DNA of 64,000 nucleotides from Geobacteraceae bacterium (GTDB lineage: Bacteria; Desulfobacterota; Desulfuromonadia; Geobacterales; Geobacteraceae): contig JAQUHN010000003.1 in assembly GCA_028683555.1 (NCBI GenBank), forward strand, positions 1 to 64,000. The letters are read 5' to 3'. Every line of letters starts with the position of its first letter. Position 1 is the first letter of the stretch. Of the stretch, positions 48,201 to 56,378 are shown piece after piece. The notes under the pieces are model-generated. The model saw only the letters and a program-made list of their open reading frames with translations. It made no database searches and was not told where the DNA came from. The translations under genes and the position numbers were made by a program.

Positions 48201-48494
48201 GTCATAAATGACTTCATTCGTTTTCAGCAGGCCGTCGTACTTAACATTCTTCAGTTTCTGGATGGCGGTCTGGATGTTTTCTTCGCTGAAAAGGTATTCT
48301 CGACCCTTGTAAGTGATGCGGTTGAGGCGTTTGAGTTGTTCGCTAAGGATGCCTTCCAGAAGCACGTTGCCGGTTTTGCCCTGACGTTGTTTGAGAGCCT
48401 GATCAGGTGTCAGATATTCGAAACCCAGGTTGATGAGGAGTTGCAGGGCAGGGATCTGGGAGAGGTATTTTTCGTTGAAGCGGAAGCCGGTCAT
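45291..48494 (-). CDS. hsdR: Type I restriction enzyme R subunit (translocase and nuclease)
   Basis: A 1067-residue HsdR. The N-terminal nuclease has RPDIVLFVNGIPLAVIECKS (D...ExK, residues about 150-170). The motor shows Walker A GIIWHTQGSGKSLTMVMLAR (about 335-355), the DEAD-type box LIDESHRTNFG, FTGTPLMKKEKNNF, and helicase domain 2 with VVSKLLTGFDAPRNMVMYL and ALLQAIARVNR-like TLLQAIARVNRLHEDKEFG. The C-terminus is the helical HsdM-interaction region. The start has GAGGAATTGAT before ATG. It cuts DNA that HsdM/HsdS leave unmethylated. It lies 24 bp after the CBASS E2 gene, which is unusual, as hsdR normally follows hsdS directly. Confidence 0.95.
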   Translation of the reverse strand: MTGFRFNEKYLSQIPALQLLINLGFEYLTPDQALKQRQGKTGNVLLEGILSEQLKRLNRITYKGREYLFSEENIQTAIQKLKNVKYDGLLKTNEVIYDLITLGAALEQSIEGDSKSFNLNYINWRAWDRNVFHVTAEFSVDRARSTETIRPDIVLFVNGIPLAVIECKSPNVEVEKAISQSIRNQSDDYIPKLFIYTQLVMGINKNSAYYATAGTAAKFWGIWKELLDKDTSVARYVNTVLSEERKNQLFSGEFAVARKFFDAHEAEGERLVTEQDKALYSLCRPERLLELTFRFTVFDGGIKKIARYQQYFVIKSTLERIKQLDGEGRRKGGIIWHTQGSGKSLTMVMLARNLALDPSVPNPRIVLVTDRDDLDKQLGNTFAACGLSPDRATSGKNLLELVAEHKAAIVTTLIHKFDKALNLRKYQDDSTEIFMLIDESHRTNFGSFSARMRQMFPNACYIGFTGTPLMKKEKNNFVKFGGLIEPHYSINQAVEDGAVVPLLYEGRYVEMVQNKAAIDLWFERHTQGLTREQQADLKRKFAKASMLNKAEQVVYMRAFDISEHFRASWQGTGFKAQLVAPSKAVALKYHEHLENIGFVSSEVVISPPDSREGYEETDDEPTDEVVRFWQKMMKRYGSEEEYTKQIINQFKFGSEPEILIVVSKLLTGFDAPRNMVMYLCKELKEHTLLQAIARVNRLHEDKEFGFVVDYVGLLGELDKALTMYGAFEGFDEEDLQGTLTSINTEIEKLPQRYSDLWDIFKEVKNIYDEEAYEVLLADDALREDFYRRLAEYGKSLGIALSAETFIMGVDAEKLKRYKDDLKRFQNLKAAVKLRYAEAIDYRDYEPKIKKLLDTHIQANEVIQLNEPVNIFDEKLFDVVKEEQGVYVAGKTTAAKADAIAFATKRVITEKMDEDPAFYEKFSKLIQQAIEDFRAKRLSDLEYLSKVSEIRKKVVTRHHDDIPDKLSGNEDAMAFYGVLKPFFDRHQLEPEECDEIATDTSLAVQEILKSHWKVQFWDDDDAQKQAVNDIDDYLYDEVKGKRGVEISLDQMDEIIERTMQVARHRSGR

Positions 48495-48518
48495 ATCAAT
48501 TCCTCAAAAAATTATTAC

Positions 48519-49178
48519 CTATTTCATAACACTGATGATATTACTGTGCATCCGAAACCAAGACCTGGATGCAATATTTCTGAAACCATTTAGTTTTTTA
48601 TGAAAAACACAACTTCCCAAACGCTTCCCGCAGTTACACGGGCAAGAGAGCTTGTTAGCAACGCGTCTTTTAAAACCTAAAAGTTCAATTGCTTTCAGGA
48701 CACTTGCCTTTGATTTCAGCCCAAACATATCCATGTAATCATTAATTATTCCATCTACACCGTGAGCGAGTTCGCTAAAGACAAAATCACCACCATTTTG
48801 AAGCTTGTTGGTGACTGCATATAAATAAGGTACGAGGCAAGTTTCGACAAAATCAGTTAAAGTCGGCCGTTCTGCAATTTTCTTCATGAGATGAAGCGGA
48901 GATCCCAAGCAAAGGGTTTCATCATTATATACGTGGTGCTTTCCATCTCTTGGAATTTTGCGGCTCAGTTCCTTGACTGTTGGTATCGCTTTAGGAAACA
49001 GCGTTGGTACCATGATTTCCAGTTCATAAGAATCACATATTTGTATCCCATTTGGGGGCGTTCCGCAAAAATTGAAAGTGCCTCTTATCACGAAACCATC
49101 ACCCCGGTATGGCCTTATGGACATACCGGGATAGTCTTTCAAAAATTGTCCTAAATTATAGAACTCTTTTACTGCCAC
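48519..49178 (-). CDS. CBASS E2-like conjugating protein (short type II system)
   Basis: A 219-residue protein with an E2 ubiquitin-conjugating-like fold: YELEIMVPTLFPKAIPTVKE, then the probable catalytic Cys in HHVYNDETLCLGSPLHL (Cys 90). In short type II CBASS an E2-only protein acts on the adjacent CD-NTase to prime it; E1 and JAB domains are absent here. The C-terminus carries a cysteine cluster, CPCNCGKRLGSCVFH, resembling a small zinc-binding tail. It starts with GTG directly after the cyclase stop (TAGGTG). Family assignment rests on the Cys motif and neighbours. Confidence 0.85.
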   Translation of the reverse strand: MAVKEFYNLGQFLKDYPGMSIRPYRGDGFVIRGTFNFCGTPPNGIQICDSYELEIMVPTLFPKAIPTVKELSRKIPRDGKHHVYNDETLCLGSPLHLMKKIAERPTLTDFVETCLVPYLYAVTNKLQNGGDFVFSELAHGVDGIINDYMDMFGLKSKASVLKAIELLGFKRRVANKLSCPCNCGKRLGSCVFHKKLNGFRNIASRSWFRMHSNIISVMK

Positions 49179-50369
49179 CTATTTCTCCTGTCCCCAAGGT
49201 TTTGGAGGGGTCGATTCAATGTCATGGGTTCTGGGAACTATAATAGATGGCCCCAATGCTAGGCCAAGGCTTTTGCTAATCTCAGATGTATTCATACGTA
49301 CTGAGAATTTTTTACTAGCTTGCTCGGAAATAAATCCCGCATCATCCGATGAACACAAGAGTTCAATGTCAGTTTGCGCCTGTTGCAACCAAAACCAGAA
49401 ATTTTGCTCCAATTTAAGATGGTTACACTCCGGTCGTGACCACTTGTCTGCAAAATCTTCGGCAGGGTCTACCGGATTTGGCACACGAGGTTTAGCGGCA
49501 TTGACATAACTACCCATTCTTGAAAGGATTGAAGTCAGCGCTGACTCGATGTCGGTTTCACCGTTATATGCTCTAGCTGCCAGTGTAGTGAGGATTATGG
49601 AAATTGGTTTGACTTCAGGATCGTCTTTGAACATCAGATCACGATGCCGTTTCAACAATTGAACCACACGTTGAAGAGGCGTTTTCCGCTGGTAAATTGG
49701 AATTTCGTCAACTTGTGCTTTTTCCAAGATTGTTAGCAGCGACAAGTTCATTCGAGATTCAAACCATTTGGCGTAACCCTCTGGATTACTGATATGCCAG
49801 TTTTCGCTGATTTGTCTGTATTCAGGATGACGGTTATCAGTAATTGATACGGTCAGATGTGATGTACCCTGAGAAAAATACTCGTCTTCTCCCGACTTAC
49901 GTAGTGCTTCAAATATAAGTTGTTGACGGGCGTCATCCGCTGATATGCATGGAGTTATATCCATGTGAAAGCTGAGGGTATCTTGATACTCCAGTCGCCA
50001 ACAGCGATGTTTTTCATCTTTGGGGGCCTTTATCCCACGAGCAATCCGGTAGGATTCAATCTCGAGGCCAACCAGCACCTTCAGAGATTCCTGAGAATGA
50101 CTCTTTTTTGTTATCTGTGCGCGAAGCTTGCACGCAAGATCCAAATCGTAAGCTTCATCTTCAATGAGTGGACGAATTGCCGTACCGAGCCGAAATGATC
50201 CTTGAGGGAATATGTGAGGATCATTATTATTGCAGATTGATTCATCGCGTCCTAACCAGCTGCCAATGTCTTCATATCGGTCCTTAGCTTTTTGATAAGC
50301 AGACACAGGCAATTCCAGCAATGAGACCATGTTTTCAAGCAATAATCTTTTCTGTTCTTTTGTTGTCAT
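49179..50369 (-). CDS. CBASS CD-NTase (cyclic oligonucleotide synthase)
   Basis: A 396-residue cGAS/DncV-like nucleotidyltransferase that makes a cyclic nucleotide signal on phage infection. The active site is visible: FPQGSFRLGTAIRPL (GS motif), YDLDLACKL (the DxD pair, residues about 78-80) and a third Asp in LSFHMDITPC. The ATG at 50369 follows GGAGAA and lies one base after the capV stop; an upstream extension in frame is within capV. With capV before it and the E2-like gene after it, it forms a complete type II short CBASS. The product nucleotide cannot be told from sequence alone. Confidence 0.93.
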   Translation of the reverse strand: MTTKEQKRLLLENMVSLLELPVSAYQKAKDRYEDIGSWLGRDESICNNNDPHIFPQGSFRLGTAIRPLIEDEAYDLDLACKLRAQITKKSHSQESLKVLVGLEIESYRIARGIKAPKDEKHRCWRLEYQDTLSFHMDITPCISADDARQQLIFEALRKSGEDEYFSQGTSHLTVSITDNRHPEYRQISENWHISNPEGYAKWFESRMNLSLLTILEKAQVDEIPIYQRKTPLQRVVQLLKRHRDLMFKDDPEVKPISIILTTLAARAYNGETDIESALTSILSRMGSYVNAAKPRVPNPVDPAEDFADKWSRPECNHLKLEQNFWFWLQQAQTDIELLCSSDDAGFISEQASKKFSVRMNTSEISKSLGLALGPSIIVPRTHDIESTPPKPWGQEK

Positions 50370-50370
50370 G

Positions 50371-51312
50371 TTATTCTCCTTGAACAACAGATAGAAGCCT
50401 TTTGATTTTTGCACTATTATGTGTAAACATCCGGTCGGCATTGGAAATCAAATCATCAATAGCAGAGCAGTCATCGAGGGGGAGTGGACAATCAGAATCA
50501 AAGTTGAGCCGGATAATTTGATCTTCATTCAGCATCAACTGCAGATAGTTATGGGTTGTCTGCGCCTGGAGAGACATCATGAAGCTAATGAACTCTTTAC
50601 CCTTCCAACCATTCAGGAGTCCCCATTTGCGGTTTGATTTTACTCCATAACAGGTTTTTGCGTGGCCTGTTCCCAATGACAGGATACGTATGTCGGATAA
50701 TTCGATATTGAGTCGACGCCGAGCATCAATGACGGCTGCAAGCGAAGGGTTATTGGCCCAGAGACCGCCATCAGCAAGAAGGTATTCGTCGACCTTGGTC
50801 GGATTAAAGTATGTCGGAGCAGAACAGGAGGCTAATACTGCCTGGTGCAGCAATACGTTGCCATCTCTGTCGTAATCCTTTTGATAGGCGGACTTGAAAA
50901 CATGAACACCGCCATTTCCGATATCGGTAGCAGGTATCAACAGCGGAATTGGAATCTCGCAAAGCTTTATTTCACCAAACGTTTCTACAAGTGCAGTTTG
51001 CAGGGCTTCGTTCTCATACAGATTTTCAAGAGCAGGCTGATATTTGGCTACTTTTTTAGGCAGCCAAGGCTTCTTTCTAGAAAAAATTTTTGGTCCATGC
51101 TCTCGATACATGGCGACAACTTTTCCCGGATCAATTTTGCACGCCACAGCAGCGGCAATAATCGAGCCGGTACTGGTACCGGCAATCATATCGAAATGTT
51201 CTTCTATATTGATGCCGAGTCTATACTTCATGCAATAAAGGAGATGGGCAGGAAAAACTCCACGTATCCCTCCGCCATCAACGGACAGAATTTTGAACGT
51301 CTTGTTTGGCAT
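50371..51312 (-). CDS. capV: CBASS effector, patatin-like phospholipase CapV
   Basis: A 313-residue patatin phospholipase. The oxyanion motif is SVDGGGIRGVFPA (residues 10-22), the nucleophile Ser 47 is in AGTSTGSI, and the catalytic Asp is in LLADGGLWANNPS (about 179). When bound by the cyclic nucleotide, CapV enzymes degrade the inner membrane and kill the infected cell. No membrane segment or signal is present, as expected. Its ATG shares a base with the hsdS stop (TAATG), so the CBASS effector is translationally coupled to the restriction system. Confidence 0.94.
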   Translation of the reverse strand: MPNKTFKILSVDGGGIRGVFPAHLLYCMKYRLGINIEEHFDMIAGTSTGSIIAAAVACKIDPGKVVAMYREHGPKIFSRKKPWLPKKVAKYQPALENLYENEALQTALVETFGEIKLCEIPIPLLIPATDIGNGGVHVFKSAYQKDYDRDGNVLLHQAVLASCSAPTYFNPTKVDEYLLADGGLWANNPSLAAVIDARRRLNIELSDIRILSLGTGHAKTCYGVKSNRKWGLLNGWKGKEFISFMMSLQAQTTHNYLQLMLNEDQIIRLNFDSDCPLPLDDCSAIDDLISNADRMFTHNSAKIKRLLSVVQGE

Positions 51313-52550
51313 TACCTGGCTCCCTCTTCAGCCCTTACCCGCCACACTCCGGTCAATAACTTTTGCATTAGCCCGCGCTTTTGCCGTCGCAAAGCGTCAT
51401 TCTGCAGTTTCAATAGATCGATTTCTTGCCTGGCTAAATTGAGAGTTGCTGATATTTTTTGTTGTTCTTCGAGTGGTGGCATTGGGATGGGCAGTTTGGC
51501 AAACTCATTCCATCGTAGACTTCCTCTACGGTCAACTGATGCACTGGTATTGACTTGGAAAATGTGTCTGTAGGTTTCCGTTTTCAGAACTTTGTAAAGA
51601 TAGCCATCGTCAATAGCATTACTGGTTTTGAATACCGTGTACATTGGACTGACAAGAGCATTTTCATAAAAATCCTGATAACCGATTGAGCCTTCCTCAA
51701 TGTGGTTTGTGGCGTAGGCAAACTCACCTTTGGAAACCACCTTATAGGTCGATGTATTAAGGCTGAACACCTGTTTTCCGAAATACGACAATGAATCAAC
51801 CAAACCGTCATGCTTTGTGCTTGAAAGAACTGGAATATCCTCACTTGCATCATTTGTAGCCTTAACTTCTTTTGCGACCGCACCGATCTTTACAATTCCC
51901 CAGTGCCCTGGCACTGCGAACCACCTTGTTTTTTTCGTTACATCAGCATTAGCTGAGTTACCGAATAAGAGATTAACGGAGAGCCACTTATACTGCTTCT
52001 CTTTGGCCGCAATCAGCAGTTCAGTCTTTTCGGTTGCCTCATCCCAGGCTGAAAGCATTGAGGCAATAGCAGTTTGTTCAGAGAGAGGGACAATGAAGAT
52101 AGGAAGTTTTGAGATAATTTCTGTATTCAAGTTGAGCATTGTTTGGCCAAGAGCATTGCTTTCAAGCCACTTGCCCACTTCAGAAAATTGTACATACTGG
52201 TGAATATAATTATGGTCAACTTCTTTGCTAAGCCGCGCTCTTAAGCATCCTGTTCCACAAAGCCATCCAGCATTTTCACTTTTGGCAACAGCAATGCGAA
52301 TCAGGTTACCTCTTCGTGGAAATATTATATCGCCTTCAATAATTCGGTGCTTTGCAAGTTTTTTTGCCTTCACTTCTGGTACGCGGGCAATGGAATTAGA
52401 AACGATTTCACCATTTGAAATATCTTTAGGCATAACCACTGGAATGCCTTCATCTTCATATTCTTCAGCTTTAAGCTGGCTTCCAAATGGCCCAGTTTGC
52501 AGTCCTTTTGAAACAGTTAGTGTTCCAAGTGTTGCAAAGTGTCTATTCAT
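51312..52550 (-). CDS. hsdS: Type I restriction enzyme specificity subunit
   Basis: A 412-residue HsdS with two target recognition domains (about residues 1-150 and 210-350). The conserved helical dimerisation repeats end each: PLSEQTAIASMLSAWDEATE and PLEEQQKISATLNLARQEID, then the tail RQKRGLMQKLLTGVWRV. The ATG at 52550 overlaps the rhuM stop by 8 bp; longer frames have no support. It would determine which bipartite site is methylated and cut. capV starts on its last base. Confidence 0.93.
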   Translation of the reverse strand: MNRHFATLGTLTVSKGLQTGPFGSQLKAEEYEDEGIPVVMPKDISNGEIVSNSIARVPEVKAKKLAKHRIIEGDIIFPRRGNLIRIAVAKSENAGWLCGTGCLRARLSKEVDHNYIHQYVQFSEVGKWLESNALGQTMLNLNTEIISKLPIFIVPLSEQTAIASMLSAWDEATEKTELLIAAKEKQYKWLSVNLLFGNSANADVTKKTRWFAVPGHWGIVKIGAVAKEVKATNDASEDIPVLSSTKHDGLVDSLSYFGKQVFSLNTSTYKVVSKGEFAYATNHIEEGSIGYQDFYENALVSPMYTVFKTSNAIDDGYLYKVLKTETYRHIFQVNTSASVDRRGSLRWNEFAKLPIPMPPLEEQQKISATLNLARQEIDLLKLQNDALRRQKRGLMQKLLTGVWRVRAEEGAR

Positions 52551-53571
52551 TTCTTGCCCCCACCAGCTTGGCCGCATCTACCAACGCCTTGATGGATTCC
52601 TCCTCGCCAAGCGACTCTTTGTGCTCCCTCCGCCGTAGGGCAAAGCGATCATACTCGTCATGAGCATGGTTTTCCGCGCTCTTTTTGCTGACCGTTCCGG
52701 CATTGGGGAGAACATTACGGTCATTGAAACGCAGAAACTCATCCAGCTTCTGTTCCCAGTCATTCATGAAAACCTGCTTGCGCCGTCGGGCCTGATCTTC
52801 GGCATAATCTAGCCACATGACAACGATCCGGTTCAGTTCCTCGATTTCCTGCTCGTTCAGGTAGTTCTTGGCAATGGCAACATCGTTCTTCCGCACCTCG
52901 TCGGCCTTCCAGCTAGTCAAACCCATGTTGGTTTTGGTATGGTCAGCCCGTTTGAGAATAAGTTGTGGGGCGGTCATGCCGGTTGCGGCAAAGTGCAGCT
53001 TATTCTGGATGATGCTGAAAAACTTGGTGGTCTCCGGCCAGGAAGGGTCATAATCGCCTGCCATAGCAAAAATCTCCTTCACACGCAGGTACATCCGCCG
53101 CTCGCTGGCGCGAATATCGCGGATGCGTTCCAGCATCTCGTCGAAGTAATCAGGGACACCGGAGCCGGCAATAGGCGGGTTCTTTAGCCGCTCGTCGTCC
53201 ATGGTGAAGCCTTTGATGATGTACTCCTTCAAGCGTTGCGTTGCCCAGATGCGGAAGCGAGTCGCCGTATGACTCTTAACCCGGTATCCGACCGAAATAA
53301 TTGCATCAAGGTTGTAGAAATTTGTTTCGTATTTTTTGCCGTCTGCGGCAGTTGTAAAGAATTTCTTTACAACTGGTTCCTGCAGCAACTCCCCTTCGTC
53401 AAAGATGTTTTTCAGGTGCTGACCTATGTTCTGCTTGCTGGTCTGGAAAAGCTCCGCCATCATCTGCTGCGTTAGCCAGACAGTCTCATCCTCCAGCCGA
53501 ACATTGATCTTGATTCGCCCACCTTCTTCGTAAACTAGAAATTCCCCTATGGCTGGCAGATTGTCACTCAT
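52543..53571 (-). CDS. rhuM: RhuM-family protein in the restriction operon
   Basis: A 342-residue RhuM homologue. The family pattern is clear: VWLTQQMMAELFQTSKQNIG, KFFTTAADGKKYETNFYNLD, AIISVGYRVKSHTATRFRIW and ATQRLKEYIIKGF. The N-terminal part resembles a phage Bro/KilA-type DNA-binding module. RhuM was named from a Salmonella pathogenicity island, but its biochemical role is unclear; it is often found inside type I restriction operons. It overlaps hsdM by 4 bp (ATGA) and hsdS by 8 bp, so it is coupled on both sides. Confidence 0.9.
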   Translation of the reverse strand: MSDNLPAIGEFLVYEEGGRIKINVRLEDETVWLTQQMMAELFQTSKQNIGQHLKNIFDEGELLQEPVVKKFFTTAADGKKYETNFYNLDAIISVGYRVKSHTATRFRIWATQRLKEYIIKGFTMDDERLKNPPIAGSGVPDYFDEMLERIRDIRASERRMYLRVKEIFAMAGDYDPSWPETTKFFSIIQNKLHFAATGMTAPQLILKRADHTKTNMGLTSWKADEVRKNDVAIAKNYLNEQEIEELNRIVVMWLDYAEDQARRRKQVFMNDWEQKLDEFLRFNDRNVLPNAGTVSKKSAENHAHDEYDRFALRRREHKESLGEEESIKALVDAAKLVGARNE

Positions 53572-55124
53572 CGTTCAATCTCCTTCAGCATGACCACCAT
53601 TTTCGCCCGCACCTCGGCAAGTTCTTTCTCCAGCTGATCAATCTCATCCTGCACGGCATCGATGTCGATTTCCTCCTCTTCCTCGAAGGTATCCACGTAG
53701 CGGGGAATGTTGAGGTTGAAATCATTCTCCCTGATTTCCTCAATTTCCGTCACGTGGGCATACTTCTCGACATCCTTTCGAGTCTGAACGGTCTCGACGA
53801 TTCTGCGAATATGATCGTCGGAAAGGGCATTCTGGTTCTTGCCCGGCAGATAGTCACTGCTGGCATCGACAAAGATCACATCCTTGCGACCCTCATTTGC
53901 ACCACCTTTTTCCCGACTCCGATCGAATACCAGGATCGCAACCGGAATGGATGTGGTCGTGAAAAGGTTGCCCGGCAGGCCGATAACGGCGTCGAGCAGG
54001 TTCTCTTCAATCATCTTTTGGCGGATGCGCCCCTCGGCAGCCCCCCGGAACAAAACGCCATGAGGAACCACCACTGAAACCCGTCCTTCCTTCTCAATCG
54101 CCGCTTCCACCATGTGGCTGATAAAGGCCCAGTCCCCCTTGCTTTTAGGTGGCAAGCCACGCCAGAAACGGTTATAACGATCGCTCTCAGCTTCTTCAGC
54201 TCCCCACTTGTCGAGGGAGAACGGTGGATTGGCTACCACGACGTCGAACTTCATCAGTCTGTCGTTCTCCACCAGTGCCGGGCTGGTCAGAGTATCGCAC
54301 CATTCGATGCGGGCGCTGTCGAATCCATGCAGGAACATGTTCATCCTGGCCAGCGCCCAAGTGCTGCCATTAGACTCCATGCCGAAAAGAGCGAAGTTTC
54401 TGTCCCCTACTTCTCTCGCGGCCTCTATGAGGAGTCCGCCGGACCCGCAAGCAGGATCGCAGATGCGGTTCCCCGGTTTCGGGGCTCCCATTTTTGCAAC
54501 CAGTTCGGAAATTTTGTGCGGCGTGTAGAATTCCCCCGCCTTTTTCCCCGCATCGGCGGCGAAGCGCTCGATCAGATAAATATAGGTGTTGCCGATGACA
54601 TCCTCGGAAACCTTGCCGGGGCTCATGTCAAGTAAAGGCTTGTTGAAATCTTCCAGAAGCATCTTCAAACGTCGGTTGCGGTCCTTGGTCTTCCCGAGGT
54701 TCGCCTCGCTGTTGAAATCGATATTGCGGAACACGCCTTCCAACTTGGCCTTGTTAGCTTCTTCAATAGCGTCCAAGACGATATTGATGAGGTCTCCGAT
54801 GTTTGCCGCGTTTCGCCGCTCATAAAGGCTGTAGTAATCCGCAAGAAAACGATCTTCAACTTCACCGGTCTCATGATTCTTCAACTCCGCAAAGGGAAGG
54901 ACAAACCGTTCACGCTCCAGCTTGCGGCGGATGCGGGCATCGTCATCTCCATATTGCTTGCGAAACTCCTCGTAATGAGCCTTCCAGACATCCGAGATAT
55001 ATTTCACGAATAGCATGACGAGGATATAGTCTTTGTACTGTGCCGGATCCACCACCCCCCGGAAGGTATCGCAGGCCGCCCAAGCAGCATTGTTTACGTC
55101 TTTCTGGTCAATCTTCGGACTCAT
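53568..55124 (-). CDS. hsdM: Type I DNA N6-adenine methyltransferase subunit
   Basis: A 518-residue HsdM. SAM motif I is CDPACGSGGLLIEAAREVG (about residue 221) and catalytic motif IV is VVANPPFSLDKWG (NPPF, about 299). The N-terminal helical domain has WAACDTFRGVVDPAQYKDYI and the C-terminus a helical bundle rich in Glu. It overlaps the half-hsdS gene before it and rhuM after it by ATGA junctions. With HsdS it protects host DNA; with HsdR it forms the restriction complex. Confidence 0.95.
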   Translation of the reverse strand: MSPKIDQKDVNNAAWAACDTFRGVVDPAQYKDYILVMLFVKYISDVWKAHYEEFRKQYGDDDARIRRKLERERFVLPFAELKNHETGEVEDRFLADYYSLYERRNAANIGDLINIVLDAIEEANKAKLEGVFRNIDFNSEANLGKTKDRNRRLKMLLEDFNKPLLDMSPGKVSEDVIGNTYIYLIERFAADAGKKAGEFYTPHKISELVAKMGAPKPGNRICDPACGSGGLLIEAAREVGDRNFALFGMESNGSTWALARMNMFLHGFDSARIEWCDTLTSPALVENDRLMKFDVVVANPPFSLDKWGAEEAESDRYNRFWRGLPPKSKGDWAFISHMVEAAIEKEGRVSVVVPHGVLFRGAAEGRIRQKMIEENLLDAVIGLPGNLFTTTSIPVAILVFDRSREKGGANEGRKDVIFVDASSDYLPGKNQNALSDDHIRRIVETVQTRKDVEKYAHVTEIEEIRENDFNLNIPRYVDTFEEEEEIDIDAVQDEIDQLEKELAEVRAKMVVMLKEIER

Positions 55125-55702
55125 CGGTTCGCCTCTCCTTCAGCCAGGTTAAGTAATTTTGCGGACAAATATTGTTTCCGTTTCTCAGCCAACTTCTTTA
55201 TCAAGCTCTGTTCCCGCTCCACTAAAACGGATAACTCAACGATCGCCTTTTGCCGTTCAAGCGAAGGTACAGCTATCTCCAAGGCTTCCAGCGCATCCTT
55301 GCTGATCATCTTTTGCGCTGTTCCCTTTGAATGCGTCGCCAGAAAAGATTGCGCCGGCGGGGAGTTGATATACCAGTTCAGATATTCGGCAAGGACACCG
55401 CTGTCGGTCAGCCGAATACGAAACAATGGTGCCGCCACAACAGCATTTCCGGGATTATCCGAAAGGATGGCACAGGTATTTGTAACGCCGCGTGAACGAA
55501 AGATAAGGTCGCCCCTCATGGCTAAATGGTGTTCCTTGGGCTGCTCCATGTCTATTTGCAAAAGCCCACTGAGGTCGACCTGATCATCGATAAGATCTTT
55601 CATCTGAATAATCGCCACGGCACCGGACGGCACGACATCAAGCCGCCCCCGAAACGTATAGCCAATCTGGATGGATGCAATTTTGCGCAACTCGACTTTC
55701 AT
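55121..55702 (-). CDS. Half-size specificity subunit (single target recognition domain)
   Basis: A 193-residue HsdS-like protein with one recognition domain: AIIQMKDLIDDQVDLSGLLQ, RGDLIFRSRGVTNTCAIL and LEALEIAVPSLERQKAIVEL. One conserved helix ends the protein (ELSVLVEREQSLIKKLAEKR). Two copies could pair to read a symmetric site, or it could pair with the full HsdS. It is the first gene of the operon and overlaps hsdM by 4 bp. It appears complete rather than truncated: the start has its own promoter and the C-terminal helix is intact. Confidence 0.88.
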   Translation of the reverse strand: MKVELRKIASIQIGYTFRGRLDVVPSGAVAIIQMKDLIDDQVDLSGLLQIDMEQPKEHHLAMRGDLIFRSRGVTNTCAILSDNPGNAVVAAPLFRIRLTDSGVLAEYLNWYINSPPAQSFLATHSKGTAQKMISKDALEALEIAVPSLERQKAIVELSVLVEREQSLIKKLAEKRKQYLSAKLLNLAEGEANR

Positions 55703-55735
55703 TTTTCACCTATCACCAAAACTCAATTGCAGAGA

Positions 55736-55764
55736 AAAATAACACAAGGATGTTGTTTCGTCAA
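55736..55764 (-). promoter_or_regulatory. Promoter of the RM/CBASS operon
   Basis: On the minus strand: -35 TTGACG (55759-55764), a 17-bp spacer, and -10 TATTTT (55736-55741), about 35 bp before the first start codon. An inverted repeat, ATTGCAGA (55726-55733) and TCTGCAAT (55785-55792), brackets it and could be a regulator site. Confidence 0.65.
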
Positions 55765-55802
55765 TAAAAAAAATGAAAAATATTTCTGCAATCGCATTAC
55801 TG

Positions 55803-56378
55803 CATTATGATGCTACTTTCTTTGTCGTAATAGAGATTGATAACTGGCCGAGGGTAAAAGAAGGCAAAATGGAACAAAAAGGGATATGCAATGCAGCATT
55901 GAGATACTCATTTGCATCTGTAATTTAGGGACTACCTGTAGTTGCGTCGCTTAAGATTGCCGGCCGGACAGTTGAAGCTGCCGTGGTCGATGGTCATTGA
56001 CCACCATGAAAAATCACCTACCTAATTCGCTCCATGTTTAACAGCGCAAGACTGTTCGCCGTTGCCAACTGGGACCACTTTTCGGATGGTAAAGATCATA
56101 CTGACACCCTGCTTGCCGAAAAAGTGGTGCCCGTGCCCCTGTTCCTTCCCTGCATGTCATGTCGCGGTGCCGTCACCCCTCCTCTTCAATAGTTACCACG
56201 TCGCGGTTCCAACCTTGAAGGGGACCTCGTAAATTTGCGACTATAACTATATATTCATATAGTTATTCGTGATTTTTTCGGACATGTTTCTGTTCTCATC
56301 TGCGCATGAACCTCATGCCCGATTCTATTCAGGGACCCCTCCGGGCGGCGCAAACCGCCCTGTCCGCATTGCAACAGC
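55803..56378. other. Non-coding accessory DNA with a small palindrome
   Basis: About 575 bp between the defence operon promoter and the gene at 56379. No frame is supported. It contains the palindrome ATAACTATAT-ATTC-ATATAGTTAT at 56243-56266 (10-bp perfect arms). Confidence 0.5.
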
